A stretch of DNA of 64,000 nt from Kribbella pratensis (GCF_004365355.1 NZ_SODP01000003.1:1178001-1242000), one strand, 5' to 3'; counted from the first letter of the stretch, positions 48,169 through 57,021 are shown. Notes: a model not told the origin generated them from the sequence alone. Program-made: numbers and translations.

Positions 48169-49281
48169 ATGAGCTGGCAATTGGACATCGACCACCTGAG
48201 GGATCTCGCGCGCGGTGCGGCGATCCTCGGGACCGGTGGCGGCGGCGATCCGCTGATCGGGCGGCTCCTGGTCGAGCAGGCGATCCGCGAGCACGGGCCG
48301 GTGACGGTCCTGGACCCGGACGAGCTGGACGACGACGCGTTCGTCATCCCGACCGCGCAGATGGGCGCGCCGACCGTGATCGTGGAGAAGATCCCGCGCG
48401 GCAGCGAGCCGGTCGGCGCCCTGCGCGCGCTCGAGAAGCACCTCGGCCGGACCGCCGACGCCACCATGCCGATCGAGTGCGGCGGCATCAACTCGATGAT
48501 CCCGCTGCTCGTTGCCGCCCGCACCGGTCTGCCGGTGGTCGATGCCGACGGCATGGGCCGGGCGTTTCCGGAACTGCAGATGGAGACGTTCTCGGTGTAC
48601 GGCGTACCGGGGTCGCCGATGGCGATCGCGGGCGAGCACGACGAGACCGTGGTGATCGACACCGGTACGGACAACAAGCAGATGGAGTGGCTGGCGCGCG
48701 GGATCACGATCCGGCTCGGCGGGGTCGCGCACATCGCGGAGTACTCGATGACGGGCGCGGAGGTGAAGCGCACCGCCGTACCGCGGACGCTGTCGCTCGG
48801 ACTGTCAATCGGGCGGGCGGTCCGGGAGGCGCGGTCGGCGCACCAGGATCCGGTCGAGGCGATCCGGGCCGCGCTCGCGCCGACGCTCTACAGCCACCTG
48901 CGGGTGCTGTTCCGCGGGAAGGTGGTCGACGTGGAACGCCGTACGCTCGAGGGCTTCGCGCGCGGGCGGGCGCGGTTCACGGGGTTCGACGGGACGTCGG
49001 AGCTCGAGCTGCGCTTCCAGAACGAGAACCTGGTCGCGGAGGTCGACGGCGAGGTGGTCTGCACGGTGCCGGACCTGATCTGCGTGCTGGAGGCGGACAC
49101 TGCGGAGCCGATCACGACTGAGGGCCTGCGATACGGCCAACGGGTCACCGTGGTCGGCATCTCGACGCCGGACCTGATGCGGACGCCGGAGGCGCTCGCT
49201 GTCTTCGGCCCGGCCTGTTTCGGGCTCGACGTGGAGTTCGACCCGGTCGAGCTGCGCGGCGATCTCGTCACCATTCCCTGA
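48169..49281 (+). CDS. DUF917 protein, paralogue 2
   Basis: 370 residues from ATG 48169 (MSWQLDIDHLRDLARGAAIL), with GAGGA upstream. Shares with paralogue 1 LGTGGGGDPLIGRLLVEQ, GAPTVIVEKIP, ADGMGRAFPELQM, SMTGAE, KVVDVERRTLEGFARG and LRFQNENLVAEVDGE, so these two look like a duplicated pair, perhaps a heteromer. In the 76-base gap before it, G/A-rich GGAGCGAAGCGAGGA-like repeats occur. Confidence 0.9.
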   Translation: MSWQLDIDHLRDLARGAAILGTGGGGDPLIGRLLVEQAIREHGPVTVLDPDELDDDAFVIPTAQMGAPTVIVEKIPRGSEPVGALRALEKHLGRTADATMPIECGGINSMIPLLVAARTGLPVVDADGMGRAFPELQMETFSVYGVPGSPMAIAGEHDETVVIDTGTDNKQMEWLARGITIRLGGVAHIAEYSMTGAEVKRTAVPRTLSLGLSIGRAVREARSAHQDPVEAIRAALAPTLYSHLRVLFRGKVVDVERRTLEGFARGRARFTGFDGTSELELRFQNENLVAEVDGEVVCTVPDLICVLEADTAEPITTEGLRYGQRVTVVGISTPDLMRTPEALAVFGPACFGLDVEFDPVELRGDLVTIP

Positions 49282-49282
49282 C

Positions 49283-49322
49283 TCTCGGCCCGCCGTGCTG
49301 ACCCCTCCGCGGCGGGCCGAGA
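49283..49322 (+). terminator. Hairpin between DUF917 paralogues 2 and 3
   Basis: 12-bp perfect arms (TCTCGGCCCGCC and its complement) around 16 bases, 2 bases after the stop of paralogue 2. It may reduce transcription into paralogue 3 and pucR. Confidence 0.55.
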
Positions 49323-49340
49323 TCCCACCCGGACGTCCGC

Positions 49341-49420
49341 CACTGACCAACCTCGCGGCTTTCGCGACCGGCACGCTCAGGCGGCGGCCGGATCGGCCGG
49401 TCTGGCGAGTTTGGTCAGTG
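49341..49420 (+). repeat. Long imperfect inverted repeat before DUF917 paralogue 3
   Basis: CACTGACCAACCTCGC (49341-49356) pairs with 49405-49420 at 15 of 16 positions; an inner palindrome GGCCGGATCGGCC lies in the loop. Together with the preceding hairpin it makes the 171-base gap highly structured. Confidence 0.55.
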
Positions 49421-49452
49421 CCGCAGGTCCGCCCAGTGGCAGGATCGACACC

Positions 49453-50523
49453 ATGACGACAGTCATCCGGGAGCAGGACCTGGAGGCGCTGGTTGTCGGC
49501 GTCACCCTGCTGGGCTCCGGCGGTGGCGGCGACACCGGTGCGTTCGGGCGGATGCTGCGCCGGCGGCTGGGTGACGGCGAGCTGGTACTGCGGGACGCCG
49601 CCGACATGCCGGATGCGCTGGTGAGTCCTATCGGCGTGGTCGGGGCGACCAGTGTGTTGATGGAGAAGCTGCCGAGTGGTGGCGAGTTCGACACCGCGGT
49701 ACGGGCGGTCAGCCGGTGGGCCGGTGCGGACGTCACCGGGCTGATGCCGCTGGAGGCCGGCGGGCTCAACGGGCTGACGCCGCTGATCGCTGCGCTGGAC
49801 CTGGGCCTCCCGGTGGTCGACGCCGATCTGATGGGCCGAGCGCTACCGCGGCTGGATCAGTTCTCGTGGGCGGTGGCGGGGCGTTCACTGACGCCCTGCG
49901 CACTCAGTGAGCCGAGTGGTCAGGTGATTGTCGTCGACAACGTCGACGCAGCCGGGCTGGAGCGTGCAGTGCGCAGCTTCGTCGCGCACACCGGCGGCTG
50001 GGCGGTGCTGGCGCTGGCGCCTACTGCGGTGGAAGCTGCGGCGGCTGACGCGGTGAAGGGGAGTCTGACGCGGGCTCTGGCGCTCGGCCGAGCTCATGCT
50101 GCTCTGGAGCCGTGGGCTACGCCGGCTGATATCGCTGACGGTCTGGGCGGTCGGCTGCTCGCGAGCGGGCGGGTGGAGCAGGTTGCCCGGCACCTGATCG
50201 CTGATGGTGGCGCTGCGTTCGGTCGCGGCAGTGTCTGCGTGGTGGACTCCACCAGCCGGGCAGTGATCCGGATCGAGACGGAGAACGAATACCTCCTCGC
50301 ACTGGTCGACGGCACGCCTGCAGTCACCACACCGGACCTGCTGTGCCTGCTGGACCGCCGCACGCTGCAACCCATCGCTGTAGATGCCATCCGCACCGGC
50401 GACAAGGTGCTGGTACTCGCACTGCCAGGACCTACGTGGTGGCGCCGGCCCGACCGCCTCACCCACGTCGGCCCTCAAGCCTTCGGCCTCGCCTGCGCAC
50501 CCCAGCTGCTGGAGGCATCATGA
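49453..50523 (+). CDS. DUF917 protein, paralogue 3 (divergent)
   Basis: 356 residues from ATG 49453 (MTTVIREQDLEALVVG), AGGA upstream. Keeps the family frame: VTLLGSGGGGDTGAFGRMLR, GATSVLMEKLPSG, LEAGGLNGLTPL, DADLMGRALPRL and TTPDLLCLLDRRTLQPIAV, but differs strongly from paralogues 1 and 2 and lacks their RFQNE segment. Overlaps pucR by ATGA. Confidence 0.88.
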   Translation: MTTVIREQDLEALVVGVTLLGSGGGGDTGAFGRMLRRRLGDGELVLRDAADMPDALVSPIGVVGATSVLMEKLPSGGEFDTAVRAVSRWAGADVTGLMPLEAGGLNGLTPLIAALDLGLPVVDADLMGRALPRLDQFSWAVAGRSLTPCALSEPSGQVIVVDNVDAAGLERAVRSFVAHTGGWAVLALAPTAVEAAAADAVKGSLTRALALGRAHAALEPWATPADIADGLGGRLLASGRVEQVARHLIADGGAAFGRGSVCVVDSTSRAVIRIETENEYLLALVDGTPAVTTPDLLCLLDRRTLQPIAVDAIRTGDKVLVLALPGPTWWRRPDRLTHVGPQAFGLACAPQLLEAS

Positions 50524-52070
50524 CTACAGGGCGGCCGGGACTGTCTCCATCGCTGGCGGCCATGCTCACTTCACCCGGCTGGTCGGATGTCGTAGTGCTC
50601 GGTGGCGGTGGGGATCCTGGGACGCGGCTGACGGGGTCCGTGGTGGCGTTGGAGGTGTCAGTCCATCCGGAGCCGCTGGACGGCCAGGTGCTCGTCGTAC
50701 TGCTCGCGGGTGATCACACCGACTGGCGGATCGATGCCCTGATCAGCCGAGCCTCGGCGGCCGGAGCCGGCGCCGTGTTGCTGGCCGGTGTCGAGCCACT
50801 GGGACGTGGGGCTCAGCTGCTCGCAGAGAGGTTGCAACTGCCGGTGCTGGGATCGCCGGACCCGCTGGCGGCACATGAGCACCTACGACGCGTCACGGCT
50901 GAGCCGGAGATCGTGCGGTCGGACCTGGTGCTCCGGGCAGTCTCGGCGCTGCGCCGGGCTAACGGCGACCTGACGTCAGTACTGCGGACCACCTCACATG
51001 TCCTGGAACGACCCGTCACGTTGGCAGGGGTCGACGGCGGCACACTCGCCGGTGAACCGCTGGAGCCCGCCGAGCGGACCGCTTTGGTCGCCGCGTTGCC
51101 TCGCGTGCCGGTGGGGTGGGCTGCGCCTTACCGGGTAGACCTGGCCAGTGGTGCTGTGCTGATCGCCGTTGCAGTGCTGGGGGTTGGGCCGGTGTGCTGG
51201 TTGGTGGCGCGGTTGCCCGCTGTGGTGCCGGCCGAGGTTGCCGCCGTACCTGAGGTGCTGGGTGTGGTTGCCCCGGCGGTGGGGGAGCGGTTGGCGTTGC
51301 GGCGGTTGGAGTTGGAGCGGGATGCGCGCCAACGTACGTCGCTGCTCGGTGAACTGCTGCAGGGTGAGCCGTCGGAGGCTACGCGTCGACGCGCGGTGGA
51401 TCTTGGCTGGCAGCTCGACGGGTGGCACACGGGCATCCGGATCGGCGCGGACGGACATCTGGATGTCGCAGGTCGGCGTACCGATGTGGTGGAGGCGTTC
51501 GACGCCGAGGGTCTGCAGGCGGTCGTCGTGGAGCAGGGTGATGGGTGGTCGGCGTGGATCACCGCGGTGAGTGAACCGACCGCGACCGAGGTGCAGGAGC
51601 AAGCGGCGACGATCCGGCGGGTGCAGCGTCGGTTGGTGCAGACGGTTGATGCGTACGTCGGTGTCGGCCGCGTGCAGGCTGGTCCGAGCGGTATCGCCAC
51701 CACGCTGGCCGAAGCCGGTGATGCGGCCGGGCTGGCGCGCGGACGTGCGGAAACTGGTCGCTTCCTGCACGTTGACCGGCTGGGGCTCGCTCAACTGCTG
51801 CTGGCGTGGACCCGCACCGACACCTTCCAGCCCGCTGCCCAGGCTCTCCTAGCCCCGATCAGGGATCAGCCCGGCGATCTCGTCACCACGCTGGCGGTCT
51901 ACCTCGACACAGAGTCCTCCGTCGCCGAAACCGCCGCAGTACTAGGCATCCACCGCAACACCGCGGCCGCCCGAATCCAGAAGATCCAGCACCTTCTCGG
52001 CGTGGACCTCACCAACCCCGACGAACGCCTGGCGCTGCATCTCGCCTCCCGCACCACTCCTGCGGAGTAG
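50520..52070 (+). CDS. PucR-family transcriptional regulator
   Basis: 516-residue regulator. The C-terminal helix-turn-helix (PucR C-terminal HTH_30) is TTLAVYLDTESSVAETAAVLGIHRNTAAARIQKIQHLLG; the middle has a GGDEF-like CdaR region (VDAYVGVGRVQAGPSGIATTLAEA). The N-terminal part is a purine/sensor-type module (SPSLAAMLTSPGW) of unknown ligand. PucR proteins control purine, allantoin and hydantoin use; the position as last gene of this operon fits local autoregulation. Confidence 0.9.
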   Translation: MTTGRPGLSPSLAAMLTSPGWSDVVVLGGGGDPGTRLTGSVVALEVSVHPEPLDGQVLVVLLAGDHTDWRIDALISRASAAGAGAVLLAGVEPLGRGAQLLAERLQLPVLGSPDPLAAHEHLRRVTAEPEIVRSDLVLRAVSALRRANGDLTSVLRTTSHVLERPVTLAGVDGGTLAGEPLEPAERTALVAALPRVPVGWAAPYRVDLASGAVLIAVAVLGVGPVCWLVARLPAVVPAEVAAVPEVLGVVAPAVGERLALRRLELERDARQRTSLLGELLQGEPSEATRRRAVDLGWQLDGWHTGIRIGADGHLDVAGRRTDVVEAFDAEGLQAVVVEQGDGWSAWITAVSEPTATEVQEQAATIRRVQRRLVQTVDAYVGVGRVQAGPSGIATTLAEAGDAAGLARGRAETGRFLHVDRLGLAQLLLAWTRTDTFQPAAQALLAPIRDQPGDLVTTLAVYLDTESSVAETAAVLGIHRNTAAARIQKIQHLLGVDLTNPDERLALHLASRTTPAE

Positions 52071-52115
52071 TGCGGGAGGAGCGGGGCGGGCGACAAGGCG
52101 AGCGGCGGCCCGGCG

Positions 52116-52240
52116 CCTGCGACCCGCGGAGCGCGGGCACCCGGCCTGCGACCCGTAGCGGAGCGCGGGCACCCAGTCCTGCGACCCGTAGCGGAGCGCG
52201 GGCACCCCGGCCTGCGACCCGTTGCGGAGCGCGGGTGCCC
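52116..52240. repeat. Four-unit tandem repeat, 29-33 bp
   Basis: Units at 52116, 52145, 52178 and 52211, consensus CCTGCGACCCGTAGCGGAGC followed by GCGGGCACCC. Lies between convergent pucR and the aldo/keto reductase gene; no coding function seen. Confidence 0.85.
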
Positions 52241-52242
52241 CG

Positions 52243-53205
52243 CTACGGGGTCGGGGCGTCTTCGCGGAGTAAGCCTGCGGCCTTCAGGTCCGACCAGAGG
52301 GTGCTTGGGATCTTGGCGCGGGACAGCGCTGCGTTGGTGTGGACCTCTTCGGGAGTGCGGCAGCCGACTGCGATGCCTCCGACCGCGGGGTGGGCCAGCG
52401 GGAAGGCGAGCGCGGCGGCGGGCAGCGTCGTACCGTGTGACTCGCAGATGTCGGCGAGTTTGTTCGCCTTGTCGAGCAGGGCCTGTGCTGCCGGCTCGTA
52501 GTTGAAGGTGGCTCCCGGCACCGGACGCGGCTGCGACAGCAGACCCGAGTTGAAGATGCCGACGGCAACGACCTGGACGTTGTGCTCCAAGCATGCCGGG
52601 AGTACGTCGTCGAGCGCGTCCGGGTCGATCAACGTGTAGCGACCGGCGAGCATGATCACGTCGATGTCGATCTCCTGGACGAACCGGGTCAGCATCGCCG
52701 ACTGGTTCATCCCGGAGCCGATCGCGCCGATCACGCCCTGTTCGCGGAGCTCGATCAGCGTCGGGAAGGCGGTCGCGGCCGCCTCCTCGTAGTGATCGTC
52801 CGGGTCGTGCACGAACACGACGTCGAGCCGGTCGGTGCCGATCCGCTGCAGCGAGTCCTCGATGCTCCGCAGGACGCCGTCCCGGCTGAAGTCCCACCGC
52901 CGGCGCCGGGTCGTGTCGACCGCGAATCCCTCGTCGTCGGTCGCCGCCTCGTCGGCGTGGTAGATGATCCGCCCGACCTTGCTCGACAGCACGTACGCGT
53001 CGCGCGGCTTGTCCCGCAGCCCGGCGCCGAGCCGCTCCTCGGCCAGGCCCAGACCGTAGTGCGGCGCGGTGTCGAAGTACCGCCAGCCCTCGTCCCACGC
53101 CGCGTTCACGGTGGCGATGGCTTCGACGTCGCTGACCTCGCCGAGCAGGTTGCCAAGCGGCGCACCGCCGAGCCCGACGCGCTGGTCGTCCGGGAAGAGC
53201 TTCAT
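52243..53205 (-). CDS. Aldo/keto reductase, probable L-fucose 1-dehydrogenase
   Basis: 320-residue (beta/alpha)8 oxidoreductase. Catalytic residues are placed as FDTAPHYGLGLAEERLG (Asp, Tyr), SSKVGR (Lys) and VFVHDPDD (His). It resembles the D-threo-aldose/L-fucose dehydrogenase branch, and its two neighbours make the next enzymes of oxidative L-fucose breakdown. Its ATG overlaps the SDR gene as ATGA. NAD(P) preference not determined. Confidence 0.88.
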   Translation of the reverse strand: MKLFPDDQRVGLGGAPLGNLLGEVSDVEAIATVNAAWDEGWRYFDTAPHYGLGLAEERLGAGLRDKPRDAYVLSSKVGRIIYHADEAATDDEGFAVDTTRRRRWDFSRDGVLRSIEDSLQRIGTDRLDVVFVHDPDDHYEEAAATAFPTLIELREQGVIGAIGSGMNQSAMLTRFVQEIDIDVIMLAGRYTLIDPDALDDVLPACLEHNVQVVAVGIFNSGLLSQPRPVPGATFNYEPAAQALLDKANKLADICESHGTTLPAAALAFPLAHPAVGGIAVGCRTPEEVHTNAALSRAKIPSTLWSDLKAAGLLREDAPTP

Positions 53206-53954
53206 CAGCGCACCGCCGGCAGTCGCAGGTTCTGCATCCCGCCGTCGACGGCCAGCGCAGTACCCGTGGTCGAACCCGACAGCGGGCTGGCCAGGTAGGC
53301 AATCGCGTTCGCGACCTCGTCCGCCGACACCAGGCGACCCATCGGCTGCCGGGCCTCGAGCGCGGCCCGCTCGGCCTCAGGGTCGGACGCGACGTCGAGC
53401 AGCCGGCCGACCCACGGGGTGTCCGCCGTACCCGGGTTCACGCAGTTCACCCGGATGCCTTCGCGGACGTGATCCGCGGCCATCGCCATCGTCAGCGCGA
53501 GGACGGCGCCCTTGCTCGCGGAGTACACCGCGCGGTTCGGCAGGCCGGCAGTCGCGGCGACCGAGCAGGTGTTGACGATCGCGGCCGCCTCCGACTTGCG
53601 CAGGTGCGGCAGCGCGGCCCGGGTCACCCGGGCGATCCCGACCACGTTCACGTCGAACACCCGGTGCCACTCGTCGTCGTCGTTCGCGGCGACCGTACCC
53701 TGCGCGCCGATCCCGGCGTTGTTCACCACGATGTCGATCCCGCCGAGCTGCAGCGCCGCGGCGGCGACCGCGTCCCGGATCGAGCCGTCGTCGGTGACAT
53801 CCGCGGCGATCCCGGTCAGCGGCGCGTCGACCTCGGGCTTCAGATCGAACACGACCACCTGGGCGCCGCGGGCCGCGAGCAGCTTGGCCGCCGCCAGGCC
53901 GATGCCCGATGCACCGCCGGTCACCACGGCCCGAAGGCCGGCGAAGTCCGTCAC
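53205..53954 (-). CDS. SDR dehydrogenase, probable 2-keto-3-deoxy-L-fuconate dehydrogenase
   Basis: 249-residue short-chain dehydrogenase. Cofactor motif TGGASGIGLAAAKLL, NNAG in VVNNAGIGAQG, catalytic Ser-Tyr-Lys in CSVAATAGLPNRAVYSASKGAV. In the L-fucose pathway this step oxidises 2-keto-3-deoxy-L-fuconate. GTGA overlap with the dehydratase gene and ATGA overlap with the reductase gene tie the three together. Confidence 0.88.
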   Translation of the reverse strand: MTDFAGLRAVVTGGASGIGLAAAKLLAARGAQVVVFDLKPEVDAPLTGIAADVTDDGSIRDAVAAAALQLGGIDIVVNNAGIGAQGTVAANDDDEWHRVFDVNVVGIARVTRAALPHLRKSEAAAIVNTCSVAATAGLPNRAVYSASKGAVLALTMAMAADHVREGIRVNCVNPGTADTPWVGRLLDVASDPEAERAALEARQPMGRLVSADEVANAIAYLASPLSGSTTGTALAVDGGMQNLRLPAVR

Positions 53955-55267
53955 TTCTTCTCCTCTGTCAGGTCTGTCCAGATCTTGCCACCCGGGAACC
54001 GGAAGTCGGTCAGCGTCTCAGCGTCCATCTCGGCGCCGAACCCGGGCCGCACCGGTGCCACGTAGTGCCCGTCCCGGATCACCACGGGATCCAGGAAGTG
54101 CTCGTGCAGGTGGTCGACGTACTCGATCACCCGGTCCTGCATCGATCCGCTCACCGCGACGTAGTCGAACATCGACAGGTGCTGGACCAGCTCACACAGT
54201 CCTACCCCGCCGGCGTGCGGGCACACCGGTACGCCGAACTTCGCGGCGAGCAGCAGGTTCGCGATGTTCTCGTTCACGCCGGCGACGCGGGCCGAGTCGA
54301 GCTGCAGCACCGAGAGCGACCCGGCCTGCAGCATCTGCTTGAAGATCACCCGGTTCTGCACGTGCTCACCGGTCGCGACCTTGATCGGCGCGATCGCCCG
54401 CGCGATCGTCGCGTGCCCGAGGATGTCGTCCGGGCTGGTCGGCTCCTCGACCCAGTAGACGTCGTACGGCGCCAGCGCCTCGACCCAGCGGATCGCCTCG
54501 GCGACGTCCCAGCGCTGGTTGGCGTCGACCGCGATCCGGATCTCCGGCCCGACCGCCTCGCGGGCCAGCTGCATCCGGCGGATGTCGTCGTCGAGGTTCG
54601 CGCCGACTTTGAGCTTGATCTGGGTGAACCCGTCGGCGACCGCCTCGTGACACAGCCGGACCAGTTTCGCGTCGTCGTACCCGAGCCAGCCGGGCGTCGT
54701 CGTGTACGCCGGGTAGCCGCGCTCCCGCAGTACCGCTTCCCGCTCCGCGCGCCCGGGCTTCGCCTGCCGCAGGATCTCCAGCGCTTCGTCCGGCGTCAGC
54801 GCGTCGGTCAGGTAGCGGAAGTCGACCAGGTCGACGATCTGCTCCGGGGTCAGGTCGGACAGCAGCTTCCACAGCGGCACGCCGGCGCGCTTGGCGGCCA
54901 GGTCCCAGACCGCGTTGACGACCGCGCCGATCGCCATGTGCATGACGCCCTTCTCCGGGCCGAGCCAGCGCAGTTGCGAGTCGTGCACGAGCGACTTCCA
55001 GAACCCGCCGAGATCGCTCAGCGTCGCGTCCAGGTCGAGCCCGAGCACGTGGTCGCGGAGAGCCTCGATCGCCGCGGTCTCGACGTCGTTGCCCCGGCCG
55101 ATCGTGAACGCGAAGCCGTGGCCCTCCAGCCCGTCACCGGCGTCGGTCCGCAGGATCACGTACGCCGCGGAGTAGTCCGGGTCGGTGTTCATCGCGTCGG
55201 AGCCGTCCAGGTCCAGCGACGTGGGAAAGCGGACGTCGTACGTCTCGAACTCGGTGAATCGTGGCAT
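53951..55267 (-). CDS. fucD: L-fuconate dehydratase (enolase superfamily)
   Basis: 438 residues from ATG 55267 (MPRFTEFETYDVRFPTSLDL), the length of FucD enzymes. The enolase-superfamily residues are visible: KLK in TQIKLKVGANLDDD, metal ligands in IAVDANQRW, VEEPTSPDD and the Glu of ATGEHVQNR, and the His in VCPHAGGVGL. These match FucD rather than galactarate or mandelate branches. Produces 2-keto-3-deoxy-L-fuconate for the following SDR. A lactonase for the preceding step is not in the window. Confidence 0.92.
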   Translation of the reverse strand: MPRFTEFETYDVRFPTSLDLDGSDAMNTDPDYSAAYVILRTDAGDGLEGHGFAFTIGRGNDVETAAIEALRDHVLGLDLDATLSDLGGFWKSLVHDSQLRWLGPEKGVMHMAIGAVVNAVWDLAAKRAGVPLWKLLSDLTPEQIVDLVDFRYLTDALTPDEALEILRQAKPGRAEREAVLRERGYPAYTTTPGWLGYDDAKLVRLCHEAVADGFTQIKLKVGANLDDDIRRMQLAREAVGPEIRIAVDANQRWDVAEAIRWVEALAPYDVYWVEEPTSPDDILGHATIARAIAPIKVATGEHVQNRVIFKQMLQAGSLSVLQLDSARVAGVNENIANLLLAAKFGVPVCPHAGGVGLCELVQHLSMFDYVAVSGSMQDRVIEYVDHLHEHFLDPVVIRDGHYVAPVRPGFGAEMDAETLTDFRFPGGKIWTDLTEEKK

Positions 55268-55308
55268 CGAGGACCCGATCTGCAGCGGTGGGCGGACTGT
55301 CGAAGGGA

Positions 55309-55320
55309 ATCCTATAGGAT
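55309..55320. promoter_or_regulatory. Palindrome ATCCTATAGGAT upstream of fucD
   Basis: Perfect 12-bp palindrome, 42 bases before the fucD ATG; similar boxes are operators for GntR/FCD regulators of sugar-acid genes. It overlaps a TATAGG sequence that could serve as -10. Confidence 0.5.
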
Positions 55321-55381
55321 ATGTGGCCAGCGCGGCACCTGTCGGGGCGTGAGAACGACGGCCCCCGTTACAGTCGGTGGC

Positions 55382-56263
55382 GTGACTGGCGAGCGCGACG
55401 GGGTACTGCGGCTGGGCAACCGGTCGTTCGCGGTGGGTGAGTTCGCCCTGATGGCGATCGTCAATCGGACGCCGGACTCGTTCTTCGACCGCGGTGCGAC
55501 GTACGCGACGGACGCGGCGTACGAGGCGATCGACCAGGCGGTCGCGGACGGTGCCGACCTGGTCGATATCGGTGGCGTGAAGGCCGGGTACGGCGAACCC
55601 GTCAGCGAGGACGAGGAGCTTCGCCGGACCGTGGAGTTCGTGGCCGGTATCCGGGCGCGCCACCCGTCGCTGGTGATCAGCGTGGACACCTACCGCAGCG
55701 GGGTCGCACGCCGGGTCGCCGAGGCCGGCGCGGATCTGCTCAACGACACCTGGGCAGGCGCCGACCCCGAACTCGTGTACGCCGCCGCGGAGGCCGGGAT
55801 CGGGCTGGTCTGCAGCCACGTCGGCGGTCTCTCGCCGCGCACGGACCCGCACCGGATGGCGTACGACGACGTGGTCGCCGACGTGATCCGTACGACGACC
55901 GCGCTGGCCGATCGCGCCGTCGCAGCCGGCGTACGGCCGGACGGGATCCTGATCGACCCGACGCACGACTTCGGCAAGAACACGCTGCAGTCGCTCGAAC
56001 TGACCCGCCGCCTCGACGAGCTCGCCGCGACGGGCTGGCCGGTCCTGGTCGCGGTGTCGAACAAAGACTTCATCGGCGAGACGCTGGAGTTGCCGCCGGG
56101 GCAGCGTGGCAACGGGACGCTGGCTGCGCTGAGCGTCTCGGCCTGGCTCGGCGCGCGGGTCTTCCGTGTGCACGACGTACCAGCGGCTCGCCAGGCGCTC
56201 GATTTCATCGCCGTACTGCGGGGCAGTGCGCAGCCCGCCGGAACCCGAAGGAGCCTGGCCTGA
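55382..56263 (+). CDS. folP2: FolP2-type dihydropteroate synthase homologue
   Basis: 293-residue DHPS-fold protein. Compared with canonical FolP1 it has MAIVNRTPDSFFDRG in place of the usual NVTPDSFSDGG, DPTHDFGKN for the DPGxGFxK loop and SNKDFIG for SRKxF. Such FolP2 proteins of actinobacteria are reported without clear DHPS activity, so a pterin-binding role of unknown kind is likely. GTG start with TACAGT 7 bases upstream: leaderless. Its stop touches the ribD-like gene (TGATG). Confidence 0.85.
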   Translation: MTGERDGVLRLGNRSFAVGEFALMAIVNRTPDSFFDRGATYATDAAYEAIDQAVADGADLVDIGGVKAGYGEPVSEDEELRRTVEFVAGIRARHPSLVISVDTYRSGVARRVAEAGADLLNDTWAGADPELVYAAAEAGIGLVCSHVGGLSPRTDPHRMAYDDVVADVIRTTTALADRAVAAGVRPDGILIDPTHDFGKNTLQSLELTRRLDELAATGWPVLVAVSNKDFIGETLELPPGQRGNGTLAALSVSAWLGARVFRVHDVPAARQALDFIAVLRGSAQPAGTRRSLA

Positions 56264-56988
56264 TGCGTGGACTCGAGGAACTGTCCGACGAGGAACTGAT
56301 CGCCGTCTACGAGGTCGAGGACCGGTCGGCGCCGCACCTGCGGGCGAACTTCGTCAGCAGCCTGGACGGCGCGGTCGAGATCGACGGGAAGTCGAAGGCG
56401 CTGTCGAGCGACTCGGACAGCCGGGTGTTCAGCATGGTGCGGCGGCTGGCGGACGTGGTGCTGGTCGGCGCCGGGACGATCCGCGAGGAGGGGTACAACC
56501 CGCTGCGGTTGTCGAAGGCGGCGCGGGAATGGCGTACAGCTGCGGGACTCGCGGAGAACCCGACGCTGGCGATCGTGTCGTCGCGGCTCGAGTTGAGCCC
56601 GGTGAACCCGGTGTTCCAGTCCGCCGTACGGCCGATCGTGGTGACGCACGAGGCGTCGCCGGCGGAGCGGCGGGAGGCGCTGGGGGAGGTCGCGGACCTG
56701 ATCGTCCTGGGGGCCGGCGAGGTCGACCTGCAGGCGGTCGTCGACGAGTTAGCGGCGCGGGAGATGCCGCAGATCCTTTGCGAGGGCGGGCCGCACCTCT
56801 TGGGTGCGCTCACCGAGGCCGACCTGGTCGATGAGCTGTGTCTGGCCTTGGCTCCGCTCCTGGCGGGTCCGGGCGCCGGGCGCATCACAGCAGGTCTTCC
56901 GACGACCCTCACCCGCCAGATGAAGCTCCGGACCACCCTGCAGGCCGAGGACGACTACCTGTTCTTCCGCTACACCCGTGAGGCCTGA
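56263..56988 (+). CDS. RibD C-terminal-domain reductase
   Basis: 241-residue DHFR-like fold of the RibD C-terminal family, stand-alone without the deaminase domain. Marks: RANFVSSLDGAVEIDGKS, DSDSRVFSMVRRLADVVLVGAGTIREEGYN, and the NADPH loop ILCEGGPHLLGAL. Mycobacterial Rv2671 of this type acts as an alternative dihydrofolate reductase; pairing with a FolP homologue makes a folate or pterin role more likely than riboflavin. Confidence 0.88.
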   Translation: MRGLEELSDEELIAVYEVEDRSAPHLRANFVSSLDGAVEIDGKSKALSSDSDSRVFSMVRRLADVVLVGAGTIREEGYNPLRLSKAAREWRTAAGLAENPTLAIVSSRLELSPVNPVFQSAVRPIVVTHEASPAERREALGEVADLIVLGAGEVDLQAVVDELAAREMPQILCEGGPHLLGALTEADLVDELCLALAPLLAGPGAGRITAGLPTTLTRQMKLRTTLQAEDDYLFFRYTREA

Positions 56989-57021
56989 CCCATGCCCGCT
57001 GATCGCCGGGAGGCCTAGGTC

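Noticed and set aside
52116..52240. A CRISPR array
   Set aside because: Units are joined directly with no unique spacers, and no cas gene is near.
53909..55300. Upstream plus-strand extension of folP2 through the fucD region
   Set aside because: It reads the complement of fucD; the GTG 55382 start with its -10 box gives the conserved protein.
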